NCBI GenBank assembly: GCA_947584375.1
Contig: CANPWL010000008.1
Span: forward strand, 1-64,000
DNA from: an uncultured Clostridia bacterium
GTDB taxonomy: Bacteria; Bacillota; Clostridia; Oscillospirales; Ruminococcaceae
Direction: 5' to 3'
DNA length: 64,000 nucleotides
Both the position numbers and the translations under genes were made by a program. The notes below the pieces were generated by a model, which saw nothing but the letters and a program-made list of their open reading frames with translations, was not told where the DNA came from and did not search any database. Positions 29,637 through 39,363 of the stretch are shown piece after piece; the stretch's first letter is position 1, and every line of letters starts with the position of its first letter.

Positions 29637-30395
29637 ATGACTGATATTGCTGTATGCGGTGCAAACGGAAAAATGGGAAAGGTGATCTGCGATGTTATTT
29701 CTTCAAGAGATGACTGCAAAATAGTCTCAGGGATCGACAAGATAACTGATACATATTCTGATTTTCCTATTGTTTCAAAGGTTTCAGAGTTAAAGACAAA
29801 GCCTGACGTAATTATTGATTTTTCTCATCCCAGCGTTTTAGACGAGCTTTTGGATTATTGTCAAACAAACGGTACACCCCTTGTTATTGCAACAACAGGA
29901 TATACGGAAAATCAAATTGCAAAAATTAAAAAAGCATCTTCACAGATACCTGTATTTTTTACATTCAATATGTCGCTGGGAATAAATCTTTTAGCACAGC
30001 TTGCTAAAAAGGCAACTCAAATCCTCGGAGATCAGTTTGACATTGAAATTGTTGAAAAACACCACAATCAGAAGATTGACGCTCCTTCAGGAACAGCGCT
30101 TATGCTTGCTGATACAATTAACGAAGAACTCGGAAACAACTACTCGCTTACTTATGACCGTCATTCGGTTAGAAAAAAGCGTTCTAAAACAGAGATCGGT
30201 ATGCACGCAATAAGAGGCGGAACGATAGTTGGTGAACATGAAATTATTTTTGCAGGACGTGACGAGGTAATTACTCTTAAACATGAGGCGCACTCTAAGG
30301 AAGTCTTTGCTGTGGGTGCTGTAAATGCTGCAATTTTTATAAACGGTAAATCCTCAGGACTTTATGATATGAGCAAAATGATTTCTAACGAATAA
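29637..30395 (+). CDS. dapB: 4-hydroxy-tetrahydrodipicolinate reductase
   Basis: DapB reduces hydroxy-tetrahydrodipicolinate to tetrahydrodipicolinate, the substrate of DapL. The 252-residue protein has the dinucleotide loop GANGKMGKV, the conserved EKHHNQKIDAPSGTAL, and RGGTIVGEHEIIFAG. AAAGGA precedes the ATG. Last gene of the lysine riboswitch operon; a small intrinsic terminator before it may set its level. Confidence 0.97.
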   Translation: MTDIAVCGANGKMGKVICDVISSRDDCKIVSGIDKITDTYSDFPIVSKVSELKTKPDVIIDFSHPSVLDELLDYCQTNGTPLVIATTGYTENQIAKIKKASSQIPVFFTFNMSLGINLLAQLAKKATQILGDQFDIEIVEKHHNQKIDAPSGTALMLADTINEELGNNYSLTYDRHSVRKKRSKTEIGMHAIRGGTIVGEHEIIFAGRDEVITLKHEAHSKEVFAVGAVNAAIFINGKSSGLYDMSKMISNE

Positions 30396-30457
30396 ATAAT
30401 AACAACAGAATATAAGGCAGGCTGCTCTTGCCTGCCAGCATATGTCATATACTAAGA

Positions 30458-30489
30458 TTAAGGCGGTAAGATTTTTCTCACCGCCTTAA
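30458..30489. terminator. hairpin between dapB and ispF, probable bidirectional terminator
   Basis: TTAAGGCGGT (30458-30467) pairs with ACCGCCTTAA (30480-30489). It separates convergent dapB and ispF; T runs are weak on both sides. A second hairpin, GGCAGGC/GCCTGCC, lies at 30416-30436. Confidence 0.65.
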
Positions 30490-30503
30490 TTAGTTCAACA
30501 CTC

Positions 30504-30971
30504 TTAATTTATTAAGCAAACCGCAAATGCAGTTATCCCATCTCCTGATCCTGTAAATCCAAGTCCCTCTTCAGTAGTAGCCTTAACGGAAATGCAGTCT
30601 GTTTTACATTCCAAAGCATTTGCAATATTCATACGCATTTTATCAATATAAGGCATTAACTTAGGTTCCTGACAGCATATGGTTGAATCTATATTTAAAA
30701 CCTCATATCCCTTATTCTTTATAACCTTGTAAACCTCATTTAAAAGCATAATACTGTCTGCGCCCTTGTATTTTACATCGGTATCGGGAAAAAGCTTTCC
30801 TATATCTCCTAAAGCACAGGCACCAAGCAGAGAATCCATAACAGCGTGAGTTAAAACATCAGCGTCGCTATGCCCAAGCAAGCCCTTTTCAAACGGAATT
30901 TCAACTCCGCCTAAAATCAGCTTCCTGCCCTCTGAAAGTCTATGCACATCATATCCATGACCTATTCTCAT
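30504..30971 (-). CDS. ispF: 2-C-methyl-D-erythritol 2,4-cyclodiphosphate synthase
   Basis: IspF is an isoprenoid (MEP pathway) enzyme that forms the cyclic diphosphate. The 155 residues start GHGYDVHRL (metal ligands Asp and His) and include [19 protein letters not shown] and [14 protein letters not shown]. Full length. GAGGAT lies before the ATG. No other MEP genes are near. Confidence 0.97.
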   Translation of the reverse strand: MRIGHGYDVHRLSEGRKLILGGVEIPFEKGLLGHSDADVLTHAVMDSLLGACALGDIGKLFPDTDVKYKGADSIMLLNEVYKVIKNKGYEVLNIDSTICCQEPKLMPYIDKMRMNIANALECKTDCISVKATTEEGLGFTGSGDGITAFAVCLIN

Positions 30972-30991
30972 AAAACCATCCTCTAATTAAA

Positions 30992-33268
30992 TTAATATAA
31001 GTCACTGTTTAGTATAATATTAAGCTTCTTAACAAACTGACTTAGCTTTTCTCTTGTTATATTCTCATTGTTAGAAAAGCTGACCATCGCTCTAAGCGGA
31101 AGTTCATTATACATAGCAAGTGACATTTGCTCAGACATCTCTCCAATTGGTTCGGGACCGCCTTCAAAACCGACATTTACATCTTTTAAGAACTCCTTAA
31201 ACAGCTCTTTCCCTATATCGGTTGACATAACGTCTCCGCCTGTGCTGTTCAGCGTATACTCAACTCTTATGTTGTTTGTAGGTGTAACATATACAGACGT
31301 TTTAAGCCTTATATCCCTTGAACTCGCTCCCACAAGAATATTATATTTTCCGTATTCTACGTACCAATCTGAAATTTCTGTATTGTAATATGCAAACGAA
31401 CGCTTATCAAGCACAAAAGCTACTCTCTTCTCTTCGCCCGGATTCAGTGTTACCTTTTCAAAGCCCTTAAGCTCCTTTATAGGACGTATAACGCCAGACT
31501 GTTCGTCATTTACATATAGCTGAACGATTTCCTTTCCTTTCACTTTACCTGTGTTCTTCACCGTTACAGTAACGGTCAGTTCCTCATCATCATTCATCTC
31601 ATTCTTTGAAACTTCTATGTCATTATATTCAAACGTCGTATAGCTAAGACCGTATCCAAACGGAAAAAGAGGTTCTATATCTTTTTTATCATAATATCTG
31701 TATCCGACAAAAATGCCCTCCTGATAGCGAACTCTGTCGCCCTCACCGGGAAAATTCAGATAAGACGGATTATCACTTAATTTCCTGGGAAATGTTTCGG
31801 CAAGCTTACCGCATGGATTTTTCTTTCCAAATAAAATGTCAACCACAGCTTGACCGACCGCCTGTCCGCCCAGATATGTCTCAAGAATGCCCTTTACATC
31901 GTCAACAAACGGCATCTCAACCGCTGAACCGTTATGAAGTACTATTACAATATTCTCATTTACTTCGCTAACCCTATTTATAAGCTCAAGCTGACACTCA
32001 GGCAGTCTTAAATGACGTCTGTCATACCCCTCCGATTCAAATATATCCGGCAGACCGACAAAAAGAACAGCAATATCGCTGTTCTCTGCTATGCTAATTG
32101 CTTCACTTAAAAGCTTTTCATCTGTTTTATCTTCATTTGTTATATAACCCTCCGCATATGATACACTGCAAATATCTTTTACGGCATCAAGAGCAGATGT
32201 GATCTTATATGAATTTATATGTGAACTTCCGCCGCCCTGATATCGAGGGCTCTCGGCAAACTTTCCGATAAAAGCTATTTTTCTTTTCTTATCAAGAGGA
32301 AGAATGTTATCATCATTTTTTAGCAGAACCATACATTCGCTTTCGATTTTTGATGCCAGCTTATGATGCTTTTCCTTATCCCAAATAACATTAGATTTTT
32401 TTCCGTCCTCATATTTGTCAAGAAGCTCCAAAACATGTCTTGCACACTTATCAACATCTTTAATACTCAGCTTTCCCAGTTTGACTGCGTCAACTATATA
32501 CTTATCATTCTTTCCCATAGACGAAGGCATCTCCAAATCAAGTCCTGCCTTAATACCGTTTACACGGTTATCAACTGCACCCCAGTCACTAACCACAAGA
32601 CCTTTATATCCCCACTCGTCCCTCAATATGTCAGTCAGAAGCTTAGGGTTTTCCGACGAATGTACACCATTCACTCTGTTATACGAACACATAACCGTCC
32701 ACGGCTTTGCATTCTTTACTGCTCCCTCAAAGGAAGCCAAATAAATCTCCCGCATAGTTCTCTCATCTACCTCTGCGGATATACTCATTCTTCTGTGTTC
32801 CTGATTATTTAGTGCAAAATGCTTAAGCGATGTTCCAACTCCCCTTGACTGCACTCCCTTGATGTATGCAGTTGCTATTTCCGACGATAAATACGGATCT
32901 TCGGAAAAGTACTCAAAGTTTCTGCCGCACAGCGGAGAACGCTTTATGTTAGCTCCCGGACCTAAAATAACAGCTATGTCCTCTGACTGACACTCATCTC
33001 CAAGCGCCTTTCCCAGCCTTTCAATTAAATCTCTGTCGAACGAGCAAGCAAGTGCAGAAGCTGTGGGAAAACACACAGCTTTAATACTTTCATCACTTAC
33101 ACAATCCTTTTCCTCAATTACCTTTCTAAGCCCGTGAGGACCGTCAGACACCATTATTCCTTGAATATCAAGCCTTTCAACTGCTTTTGTATGCCAAAAG
33201 CCATCGCCCGAAAATAATGACGCCTTTTCCTCCAAAGTCATTTCCTTTAATATTTTATCTATATTCAT
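30992..33268 (-). CDS. GH3 family beta-glucosidase
   Basis: A 758-residue cytoplasmic glycoside hydrolase family 3 protein with no signal peptide. The (beta/alpha)8 domain has MVSDGPHGLR, LGPGANIKRSPLCGRNFEYFSEDP, KHFALNNQEHRR and the nucleophile Asp in VVSDWGA. The second alpha/beta sandwich domain and a C-terminal fibronectin III-like domain (TVTVKNTGKVKGKEIVQLYV) follow. Members split beta-glucosides from oligosaccharides. AAAGGAG precedes the ATG. Divergent from the GH31 gene, which suggests joint use on xyloglucan-type oligosaccharides (inference). Confidence 0.92.
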   Translation of the reverse strand: MNIDKILKEMTLEEKASLFSGDGFWHTKAVERLDIQGIMVSDGPHGLRKVIEEKDCVSDESIKAVCFPTASALACSFDRDLIERLGKALGDECQSEDIAVILGPGANIKRSPLCGRNFEYFSEDPYLSSEIATAYIKGVQSRGVGTSLKHFALNNQEHRRMSISAEVDERTMREIYLASFEGAVKNAKPWTVMCSYNRVNGVHSSENPKLLTDILRDEWGYKGLVVSDWGAVDNRVNGIKAGLDLEMPSSMGKNDKYIVDAVKLGKLSIKDVDKCARHVLELLDKYEDGKKSNVIWDKEKHHKLASKIESECMVLLKNDDNILPLDKKRKIAFIGKFAESPRYQGGGSSHINSYKITSALDAVKDICSVSYAEGYITNEDKTDEKLLSEAISIAENSDIAVLFVGLPDIFESEGYDRRHLRLPECQLELINRVSEVNENIVIVLHNGSAVEMPFVDDVKGILETYLGGQAVGQAVVDILFGKKNPCGKLAETFPRKLSDNPSYLNFPGEGDRVRYQEGIFVGYRYYDKKDIEPLFPFGYGLSYTTFEYNDIEVSKNEMNDDEELTVTVTVKNTGKVKGKEIVQLYVNDEQSGVIRPIKELKGFEKVTLNPGEEKRVAFVLDKRSFAYYNTEISDWYVEYGKYNILVGASSRDIRLKTSVYVTPTNNIRVEYTLNSTGGDVMSTDIGKELFKEFLKDVNVGFEGGPEPIGEMSEQMSLAMYNELPLRAMVSFSNNENITREKLSQFVKKLNIILNSDLY

Positions 33269-33311
33269 TATAAGTAAATCTCCTTTAAGAATGAATCTTT
33301 TCTATTTTTTA

Positions 33312-33340
33312 ATTATAGCATAAGAGTAAAACTAAAGCAA
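33312..33340 (-). promoter_or_regulatory. probable promoter of the GH3 gene
   Basis: Minus strand TTGCTT (33340-33335), 17-base spacer, TATAAT (33317-33312). Confidence 0.55.
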
Positions 33341-33378
33341 CAAATTTCATAATGCATAAAGAAGTCAAAGGAAAAAGC

Positions 33379-33394
33379 GTTCAGAATTCTGAAC
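33379..33394. promoter_or_regulatory. 16-base perfect palindrome, candidate operator
   Basis: GTTCAGAATTCTGAAC reads the same on both strands. It lies about 40 bases upstream of the GH3 promoter, in the long gap between the divergent glycosidase genes. It resembles a dimeric repressor site; no regulator gene is next to it. The rest of the 33269-33798 gap holds AT-rich sequence and the elements listed separately. Confidence 0.4.
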
Positions 33395-33699
33395 AGTTTC
33401 ATTTGTTTTAAATTGTCCATTTCTTCAAGCAAAACATTTGAGATCTTTTTTGCTTTGTGATTTCAAGAGCTTTTATACTATTACCATATGTATAAAGATA
33501 AAATTGTCAAGAAGTTTTTTCTAAATATTTTTAATCAACCGGACAATAATAAAATAATTTTGTTTTATTCCCCATATAAGCTTTTTTATGAATTTTTAAA
33601 GTTTTAAGAAACGTCTGATATCTTCTTGAGGATAATAATTGACAAAAATAAGTTAAAAATAGACTATTAATTATTAAAATTATATGTTATAATATAATC

Positions 33700-33723
33700 A
33701 ATGACAAAAAGTATAATGTCATT
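33700..33723 (+). promoter_or_regulatory. inverted repeat near the probable start site of the GH31 transcript
   Basis: AATGACA (33700-33706) and TGTCATT (33717-33723) flank 10 bases, just after two overlapping TATAAT-like boxes (33688-33698). The position fits a repressor site at the start of transcription. A TTGACA at 33639-33644 does not pair well with either TATAAT. A 9-bp inverted repeat GAAAATACT/AGTATTTTC (33737-33768) follows in the leader. Confidence 0.4.
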
Positions 33724-33798
33724 AGTTCGGAATTTTGAAAATACTATATGGGCTGTATAAGTATTTTCTAATTAAAATATTAAACAGGAGGACAAATT

Positions 33799-36144
33799 AT
33801 GAAATTTTCCGATGGATTTTGGCTGACAGAACGTGGCTATAACGTAAATTATGTAAACGAAGCTTACATAATTGAAACCACAGAAAATGCCATCAAGGTC
33901 GTAGCAACACCTTCAAAAATATATAACAGAGCTATGACGCTTGGCGGTCCAAACCTTGAAATCACTTATTCATCAACTATGGAAAACTGCATCAAGGTAA
34001 ACATAACCCACTACAAAGGCACCGTAGACAACGGACCTCATTTTGAACTTAAAGAGGACTATGGATACAAGCCGGTTATTAACGAGAATGAAAACAGCGT
34101 TGAGCTTATCACGGGAAAGACTAAGGTTGTCATAAGCAAGGATAACTGGAGTGTTCAGTACTACTACGGCGATAAATTGCTGACCGGCGGCGCATGGAGA
34201 GCTACTACTTTAGTCAAGGAAAGCCAGTTCAAGGCTAATGCAAGACTTGCTAAACAAGAGGACGACACTTTCTGGAGTTACCCTCAGGATCCGCACACAA
34301 CATATCTACGCGAGCAGTTACAGCTTTCAGTAGGCGAATATATTTACGGCTTTGGTGAGAAGTTTACTACGTTCACAAAGAATGGTCAGAATGTCGAAAT
34401 ATGGAACGCTGACGGCGGTACTTGTTCAGATCAAAGCTACAAGAGTATTCCTTTCTATACGTCTTCAAGAAATTATGGTGTGTTCGTAAACAGTTCTGAT
34501 AAGGTTTCATACGAAGTAGCTTCCGATACAGTTTCAAAGGTTTCATTTACAGTTCCCGGCGAAAAGCTTGAATACTTCATATTTGGTGGAGAAAATCTTA
34601 CAGAGGTTTTAGAGGGATATACAAATCTCACCGGAAAACCGGCACTTCCTCCGGCATACACATTCGGTCTGTGGCTTACCACATCATTTACAACAACCTA
34701 CGATGAAGAAACTATCACTTCTTTTATCGACGGTATGGCTGAAAGAAATATTCCTTTGCAGGTATTCCACTTCGACTGTTTCTGGATGAAAGAGTTTGAA
34801 TGGTGTAACTTTGAATGGGATAAATCTCAGTTCCCTGATCCTCCTGCAATGCTTGAACGTCTTCATAAAGATAAAGGACTTCATACATGCGTTTGGATCA
34901 ATCCATATATTGCACAGCGTTCAAAGCTGTTTGACGAAGGTATGGAAAAAGGTTATTTCGTTAAAAAGACAAACGGAGACATATTCCAAGCTGATGAATG
35001 GCAGCCGGGTATGGCACTTGTTGACTTCACAAACCCTGCTGCTTGTGAATGGTATGCATCAAAACTGAAGGCTCTGTGTGATATGGGTGTTGACTGCTTT
35101 AAGACAGATTTTGGTGAGAGAATACCTACTAAAGATATAGTTTATTATGACGGCTCTGATCCTATAAAGATGCATAACTTCTATACTCACCTTTACAATA
35201 AGACCGTGTTCAATGTACTTAAAGATTATTACGGAGAAAATAAAGCTTGCCTGTTTGCACGTTCTGCAACAGCAGGAGGACAACAGTTCCCTGTTCACTG
35301 GGGCGGAGACTGCTCTGCTGAATATTCTTCAATGGCTGAGACAATCAGAGGCGGACTTTCGCTTTCACTTTCGGGATTTGGATTCTTCAGCCACGATATG
35401 TCAGGCTTTGAGGCTACCGCTACTCCTGATATTTATAAAAGATGGGCTGCATTTGGCTTATTCTCTACTCACTCTAGACTTCACGGAAACCAAAGCTACC
35501 GAGTGCCTTGGCTGTTTGATGAGGAATCATGCGACGTTCTTAAATTCTTTACCGAATTAAAAGGAAAGCTGATGCCTTATATCTTCGCACAAGCTATTAA
35601 AACCCATAATGTCGGTGTTCCTATGATGAGGGCTATGGTTATTGACTATGCTGATGACCCAACCTGCCTGACTCTCGACAGACAGTATATGTTCGGTGAT
35701 AATATTCTTGTCGCTCCTATCCTTAACGACGAAGGTATGGCTGAGTATTATGTTCCTGAGGGAAAATGGACTGACATTATAACAGGAAAAACTCTTGAAG
35801 GCGGTAAATGGTACAGACATAAATGCAATTACTTTGAAATTCCTGCACTTGCTAAACCTAATTCTATTATTCCGTTTGGTAATTTTGAGCGTGATTTTGA
35901 ATACGATTATGTTGAGGGTACAAACTTTACAATTTACAACCTTGAGGACGGTAAATCTTCTGTCTGCCCTGTTTATGATAAGGAAGCAAATAAAGTATTT
36001 GAACTTACAGCTGTAAGAAACGGCAGCAAGATTGAATGTGAATATACTGATACGGATTCTTCATTCACAATTACTGTTGCAGGCTCAGACAAATCAATAG
36101 AGATAACTCCAAACTTCGGCGGAAAGGTTATTATCGAACTATAA
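33799..36144 (+). CDS. yicI: GH31 family alpha-xylosidase (YicI-like)
   Basis: A 781-residue cytoplasmic family 31 glycosidase. It has the N-terminal beta sandwich, then the barrel with the nucleophile in CFKTDFGERIPT (YicI-type, characteristic of alpha-xylosidases) and the acid/base region HWGGDCSAEY. It also has FGFFSHDMSGFE and HSRLHGNQSYR motifs. C-terminal domains follow. AGGAGG lies 8 bases before the ATG. Probably removes xylose from xyloglucan oligosaccharides; the GH3 neighbour could then act on the glucose chain. Substrate is inferred from motif style. Confidence 0.9.
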   Translation: MKFSDGFWLTERGYNVNYVNEAYIIETTENAIKVVATPSKIYNRAMTLGGPNLEITYSSTMENCIKVNITHYKGTVDNGPHFELKEDYGYKPVINENENSVELITGKTKVVISKDNWSVQYYYGDKLLTGGAWRATTLVKESQFKANARLAKQEDDTFWSYPQDPHTTYLREQLQLSVGEYIYGFGEKFTTFTKNGQNVEIWNADGGTCSDQSYKSIPFYTSSRNYGVFVNSSDKVSYEVASDTVSKVSFTVPGEKLEYFIFGGENLTEVLEGYTNLTGKPALPPAYTFGLWLTTSFTTTYDEETITSFIDGMAERNIPLQVFHFDCFWMKEFEWCNFEWDKSQFPDPPAMLERLHKDKGLHTCVWINPYIAQRSKLFDEGMEKGYFVKKTNGDIFQADEWQPGMALVDFTNPAACEWYASKLKALCDMGVDCFKTDFGERIPTKDIVYYDGSDPIKMHNFYTHLYNKTVFNVLKDYYGENKACLFARSATAGGQQFPVHWGGDCSAEYSSMAETIRGGLSLSLSGFGFFSHDMSGFEATATPDIYKRWAAFGLFSTHSRLHGNQSYRVPWLFDEESCDVLKFFTELKGKLMPYIFAQAIKTHNVGVPMMRAMVIDYADDPTCLTLDRQYMFGDNILVAPILNDEGMAEYYVPEGKWTDIITGKTLEGGKWYRHKCNYFEIPALAKPNSIIPFGNFERDFEYDYVEGTNFTIYNLEDGKSSVCPVYDKEANKVFELTAVRNGSKIECEYTDTDSSFTITVAGSDKSIEITPNFGGKVIIEL

Positions 36145-36178
36145 AACAGCTGAAATCGTTAAATTTACTGTGCACAAC

Positions 36179-36210
36179 AAAGCGTTCAGAATTTTCTCCT
36201 GAACGCTTTT
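36179..36210 (+). terminator. terminator after GH31
   Basis: AAAGCGTTCAG (36179-36189) pairs with CTGAACGCTTT (36199-36209), followed by T. The stem shares GCGTTCAGAATT with the 33379 palindrome region. Confidence 0.88.
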
Positions 36211-36328
36211 GTGTTATCTGTTTGTTTTACGCTCTATTAGCAATGAATTTATAAACATAAAATATATCCAATCCATTATTTAGATGTTTAAAAGGTGCTT
36301 AAACTTACAATTTCGTTAAATATGTCAA

Positions 36329-36357
36329 TTGACAAGGTATAATTTTGGTAATATAAT
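36329..36357 (+). promoter_or_regulatory. sigma-A promoter of the ABC transporter operon
   Basis: TTGACA (36329-36334), 17 bases, TATAAT (36352-36357), exact consensus. The 5' leader holds a hairpin (36367-36399, GATAAAG/CTTTATC) before the first gene. Confidence 0.82.
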
Positions 36358-36449
36358 ATAATAAATGATAAAGATAACAGTATTAAGTCTGTCTTTATCA
36401 AAAATTAGCGATCTTGTATCGTATATATTATTATGGAGGATTATTATTT

Positions 36450-37418
36450 ATGAAGACGTTTAAGAAAATAACTGCTGTTGCTATGGCAATATCTATGGTA
36501 TTTGCAATGACATCATGCGGTGAAAAAGAATCTGCCGACACATACACAATCGGTATTTGTCAGTTGGTCCAGCACGAGGCTCTTGATGCTGCAACAAAAG
36601 GATTCAAAGATGCTTTGACTGAAAAGTTGGGCGACAAGGTTAAGTTTGATGAACAAAACGCATCAGGTGAAAAAACAAATTGTACTACAATTATTTCACA
36701 GTTTGTTTCTTCAAATGTGGATTTGATTATGGCTAATGCAACAGACTCACTTATAGCTGCTGTATCTGCCACAGAAGATATTCCGATCGTAGGAACTTCA
36801 ATAACCGATTATGCAACTGCGCTTCAAATCGATAATTGGAAAGGTACAACAGGAATAAATGCAACCGGTACTGCTGACCTTGCTCCTCTAAAAGACCAGG
36901 CTGCAATGATTAAAGAACTTTGCCCTGACAAGAAGAATGTTGGCATTATATATTGCTCTAATGAAGCAAACTCAAAATATCAGGCTGACATTATGAAATC
37001 TGAGTTAGAGGCTCTCGGCTATACTTGTAAGGTATATACTTTTGTTGACACAAATGATGTTACATCTGTAACACAGTCTGCTGTCGATGCATCTGATATT
37101 CTTTATATTCCTACTGACAACACAGCTGCTTCTAACACTGAGGCAATCAACAATATTACTGAACCTGCTAAAATCCCGGTATTTGCTGGTGAAGAAGGAA
37201 TATGCAAAGGATGCGGTGTTGCAACACTTTCTATCAGCTATTATGATATAGGTTACCGTGCAGGTCAAATGGCATACAAAATTCTCAATGATGGTGAAAA
37301 ACCGGAAAAAATGCCGATTGAGTACTCTACTGATTTGACTAAAAAGTATGTCGCTAAACGTGCTGAAGCTTTGAAACTAACAATACCTGAAGACTATGAA
37401 CAAATAGAAATGGATTAA
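36450..37418 (+). CDS. ABC transporter substrate-binding lipoprotein (ABC_sub_bind type)
   Basis: A 322-residue lipoprotein: signal peptide, lipobox MTSCG, then the periplasmic-binding fold of Pfam ABC_sub_bind (TrpX-like). It contains GICQLVQHEALDAATKGF, IMANATDSL, ATSITDY-like strand and YIPTDNTAASNTEAI. Members bind tryptophan or other ligands; the ligand here is not evident. ATG 36450 has GGAGG about 9 bases upstream. First gene of a three-gene transporter with the permease and ATPase downstream. Confidence 0.9.
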   Translation: MKTFKKITAVAMAISMVFAMTSCGEKESADTYTIGICQLVQHEALDAATKGFKDALTEKLGDKVKFDEQNASGEKTNCTTIISQFVSSNVDLIMANATDSLIAAVSATEDIPIVGTSITDYATALQIDNWKGTTGINATGTADLAPLKDQAAMIKELCPDKKNVGIIYCSNEANSKYQADIMKSELEALGYTCKVYTFVDTNDVTSVTQSAVDASDILYIPTDNTAASNTEAINNITEPAKIPVFAGEEGICKGCGVATLSISYYDIGYRAGQMAYKILNDGEKPEKMPIEYSTDLTKKYVAKRAEALKLTIPEDYEQIEMD

Positions 37419-37446
37419 TTTCATTATATATTATTAACTACTAAAT

Positions 37447-37476
37447 AAAGCGGTAAGATTTCTTATCGCTTTATTA
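37447..37476 (+). terminator. hairpin between binding protein and permease
   Basis: AAAGCGGTAAG (37447-37457) pairs with CTTATCGCTTT (37462-37472) and has a weak T-rich tail. It probably lowers permease expression relative to the binding protein. It shares the words CGGTAAGATTT with the 30458 hairpin. Confidence 0.6.
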
Positions 37477-37510
37477 TATCTTATTTCATATTTAAGGAGT
37501 TTTGTTATAG

Positions 37511-38437
37511 ATGTTTATAGAATTTCTACAATCATTGCCATCCCCCATCGCGCAGGGAATGATTTGGGGCATTATGGCAATCGGCGTATATATCACTTAC
37601 AGAGTGCTGGATCTCGCCGATCTTACAGTTGACGGCTCGCTGGCTACCGGCGGATCAGTTCTTGTTGTTTTGACAGTTAACGGAGTTAATATTTACATAG
37701 CAATGGTTGCTGCTTTTATTGCAGGTTGTCTTGCGGGTCTTATAACAGGTATACTACACACAAAGTTCGGAATACCTGCAATTTTAGCCGGTATTTTAAC
37801 TCAGCTGGCTTTATATTCTATCAATCTTTTGATTATGGACGGTAGGGCTAACACACCTATTAGCGGCAGAAAATATGATTTGATCGTTTCCTCTAACATA
37901 AATACAATAACAAAAACTATTATTGTAATTGCTGTTATTGTTGCTGTCATTATTGCTTTGCTATACTATTTCTTCGGTACTGAACTGGGACATTCTATTC
38001 GTGCTACCGGTGCAAATCAAGCAATGGCACGAGCTAACGGAATTAACACCGATTCAAGAAAAATACTTGGTTTGATTCTTTCAAACGGTATCGTTGCATT
38101 GTCAGGCGGTTTGTTGGCACAGTTCAGCGGTAATGCAGATGTCAATATGGGCAGAGGCGCTATTGTTATCGGATTGGCTGCTGTTATCATAGGCGAAGTA
38201 TTATTAAGTAAAATATTCAAAAACTTTGCATTGAAGCTGCTTGCATGCGTAGTCGGCGGTATAATTTATTATATTGTTATCGCTATCGTTCTGAAACTAG
38301 GTCTTAACGCAAACAATCTAAAAATGTTCTCAGCGGTAGTTGTTGCTGTATTCCTAGGCATACCTTATTGGAAAAACAAGTATGGAGGAAAAATTAAATT
38401 AACCGCAAAAAGCAAAGGAGATGTGCCTAATGCTTGA
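37511..38437 (+). CDS. ABC transporter permease (TrpY-like)
   Basis: A 308-residue membrane protein with about nine helices, of the branched-chain-type permease fold. Motifs: YRVLDLADLTVDGSLATGG (typical start of the TrpY/CmpB group), ELGHSIRATGANQAMARANGI and AVIIGEVLL. It is the single permease of the operon, so it likely forms a homodimer. AGGAG precedes the ATG; its stop overlaps the ATPase gene by 8 bases. Confidence 0.92.
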   Translation: MFIEFLQSLPSPIAQGMIWGIMAIGVYITYRVLDLADLTVDGSLATGGSVLVVLTVNGVNIYIAMVAAFIAGCLAGLITGILHTKFGIPAILAGILTQLALYSINLLIMDGRANTPISGRKYDLIVSSNINTITKTIIVIAVIVAVIIALLYYFFGTELGHSIRATGANQAMARANGINTDSRKILGLILSNGIVALSGGLLAQFSGNADVNMGRGAIVIGLAAVIIGEVLLSKIFKNFALKLLACVVGGIIYYIVIAIVLKLGLNANNLKMFSAVVVAVFLGIPYWKNKYGGKIKLTAKSKGDVPNA

Positions 38438-39227
38438 AATAAAAAATGTTTATAAAACCTTTAATCCCGGAACTATAAATGAAAAAAAAGCGCTTAACGG
38501 CGTCAACCTAACCTTGGCTGACGGTGATTTTGTAACAGTTATCGGAGGAAACGGCGCAGGTAAATCAACACTTTTGAATATGATTACCGGAGCATATTTG
38601 GTTGACAGCGGTTCTATTGTTATTGACGGTATAAATATAACAAATATGCCTGAGCATAAGCGTGCTAAATACTTTGGTCGTGTGTTTCAGGACCCTATGA
38701 CCGGTACTGCTGCAACTATGGAAATTGTAGAAAATTTAGCATTAGCGGCACGTCGAGGAAAAAGAAGAACCTTAAAGTTCGGTGTAACCAGCAAGGAAAA
38801 AGAAAAATATAGAGAGATGCTGAAGGTACTTGATTTAGGCTTGGAGGATCGCCTGACATCAAAGGTCGGATTGCTTTCGGGCGGACAGAGACAAGCCGTT
38901 ACGCTTTTAATGGCTACACTTCAAAATCCAAAGCTGCTTCTTTTAGATGAACACACTGCGGCGCTTGATCCTAAAACTTCAGCAAAGGTTCTGGAAATAA
39001 GCGACAGAATCATTAAAAATGAAAACCTGACAGCTATGATGGTCACACACAATATGCATGATGCCATTACTTATGGAAATCGACTTATAATGATGCATGA
39101 AGGCAGAGTGATTTTAGATATTTCCGGTGATGAAAAGAAACAATTGACCATTGAAACTCTGCTTCACAAATTTGAAGAAGTAAGCGGTTCTGAATTTGAC
39201 AACGATAAAACACTGCTTTCAAATTAA
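38430..39227 (+). CDS. ABC transporter ATP-binding protein (TrpZ-like)
   Basis: A 265-residue ATPase with Walker A GGNGAGKST, signature LLSGGQRQA, Walker B LLLLDEHTAALDP and the H-loop MVTHNMHDA. It closes the three-gene transporter operon. The ATG at 38430 has AAAGGAG 9 bases upstream; the ATG at 38421 abuts the site and is rejected. Confidence 0.95.
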   Translation: MLEIKNVYKTFNPGTINEKKALNGVNLTLADGDFVTVIGGNGAGKSTLLNMITGAYLVDSGSIVIDGINITNMPEHKRAKYFGRVFQDPMTGTAATMEIVENLALAARRGKRRTLKFGVTSKEKEKYREMLKVLDLGLEDRLTSKVGLLSGGQRQAVTLLMATLQNPKLLLLDEHTAALDPKTSAKVLEISDRIIKNENLTAMMVTHNMHDAITYGNRLIMMHEGRVILDISGDEKKQLTIETLLHKFEEVSGSEFDNDKTLLSN

Positions 39228-39256
39228 ACTTTAATAGAATAGACATTATACTACTT

Positions 39257-39306
39257 CACCCTTTCTGTTTGACATTTAATAAAATGTTTAGCAGAAAGGG
39301 TGATTT
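39257..39306 (+). terminator. long hairpin terminator after the ABC operon
   Basis: CACCCTTTCTG (39257-39267) pairs with CAGAAAGGGTG (39292-39302) over an inner stem of GACATTT/AAATGTT, followed by ATTTTA. The stem contains the AAAGGGTG ribosome-like site of a short frame starting at 39308. Confidence 0.75.
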
Positions 39307-39363
39307 TATGATTAAGGATAAAAAATTGAACGAAACAAATATTCTATATCTTAATCGAAATTT

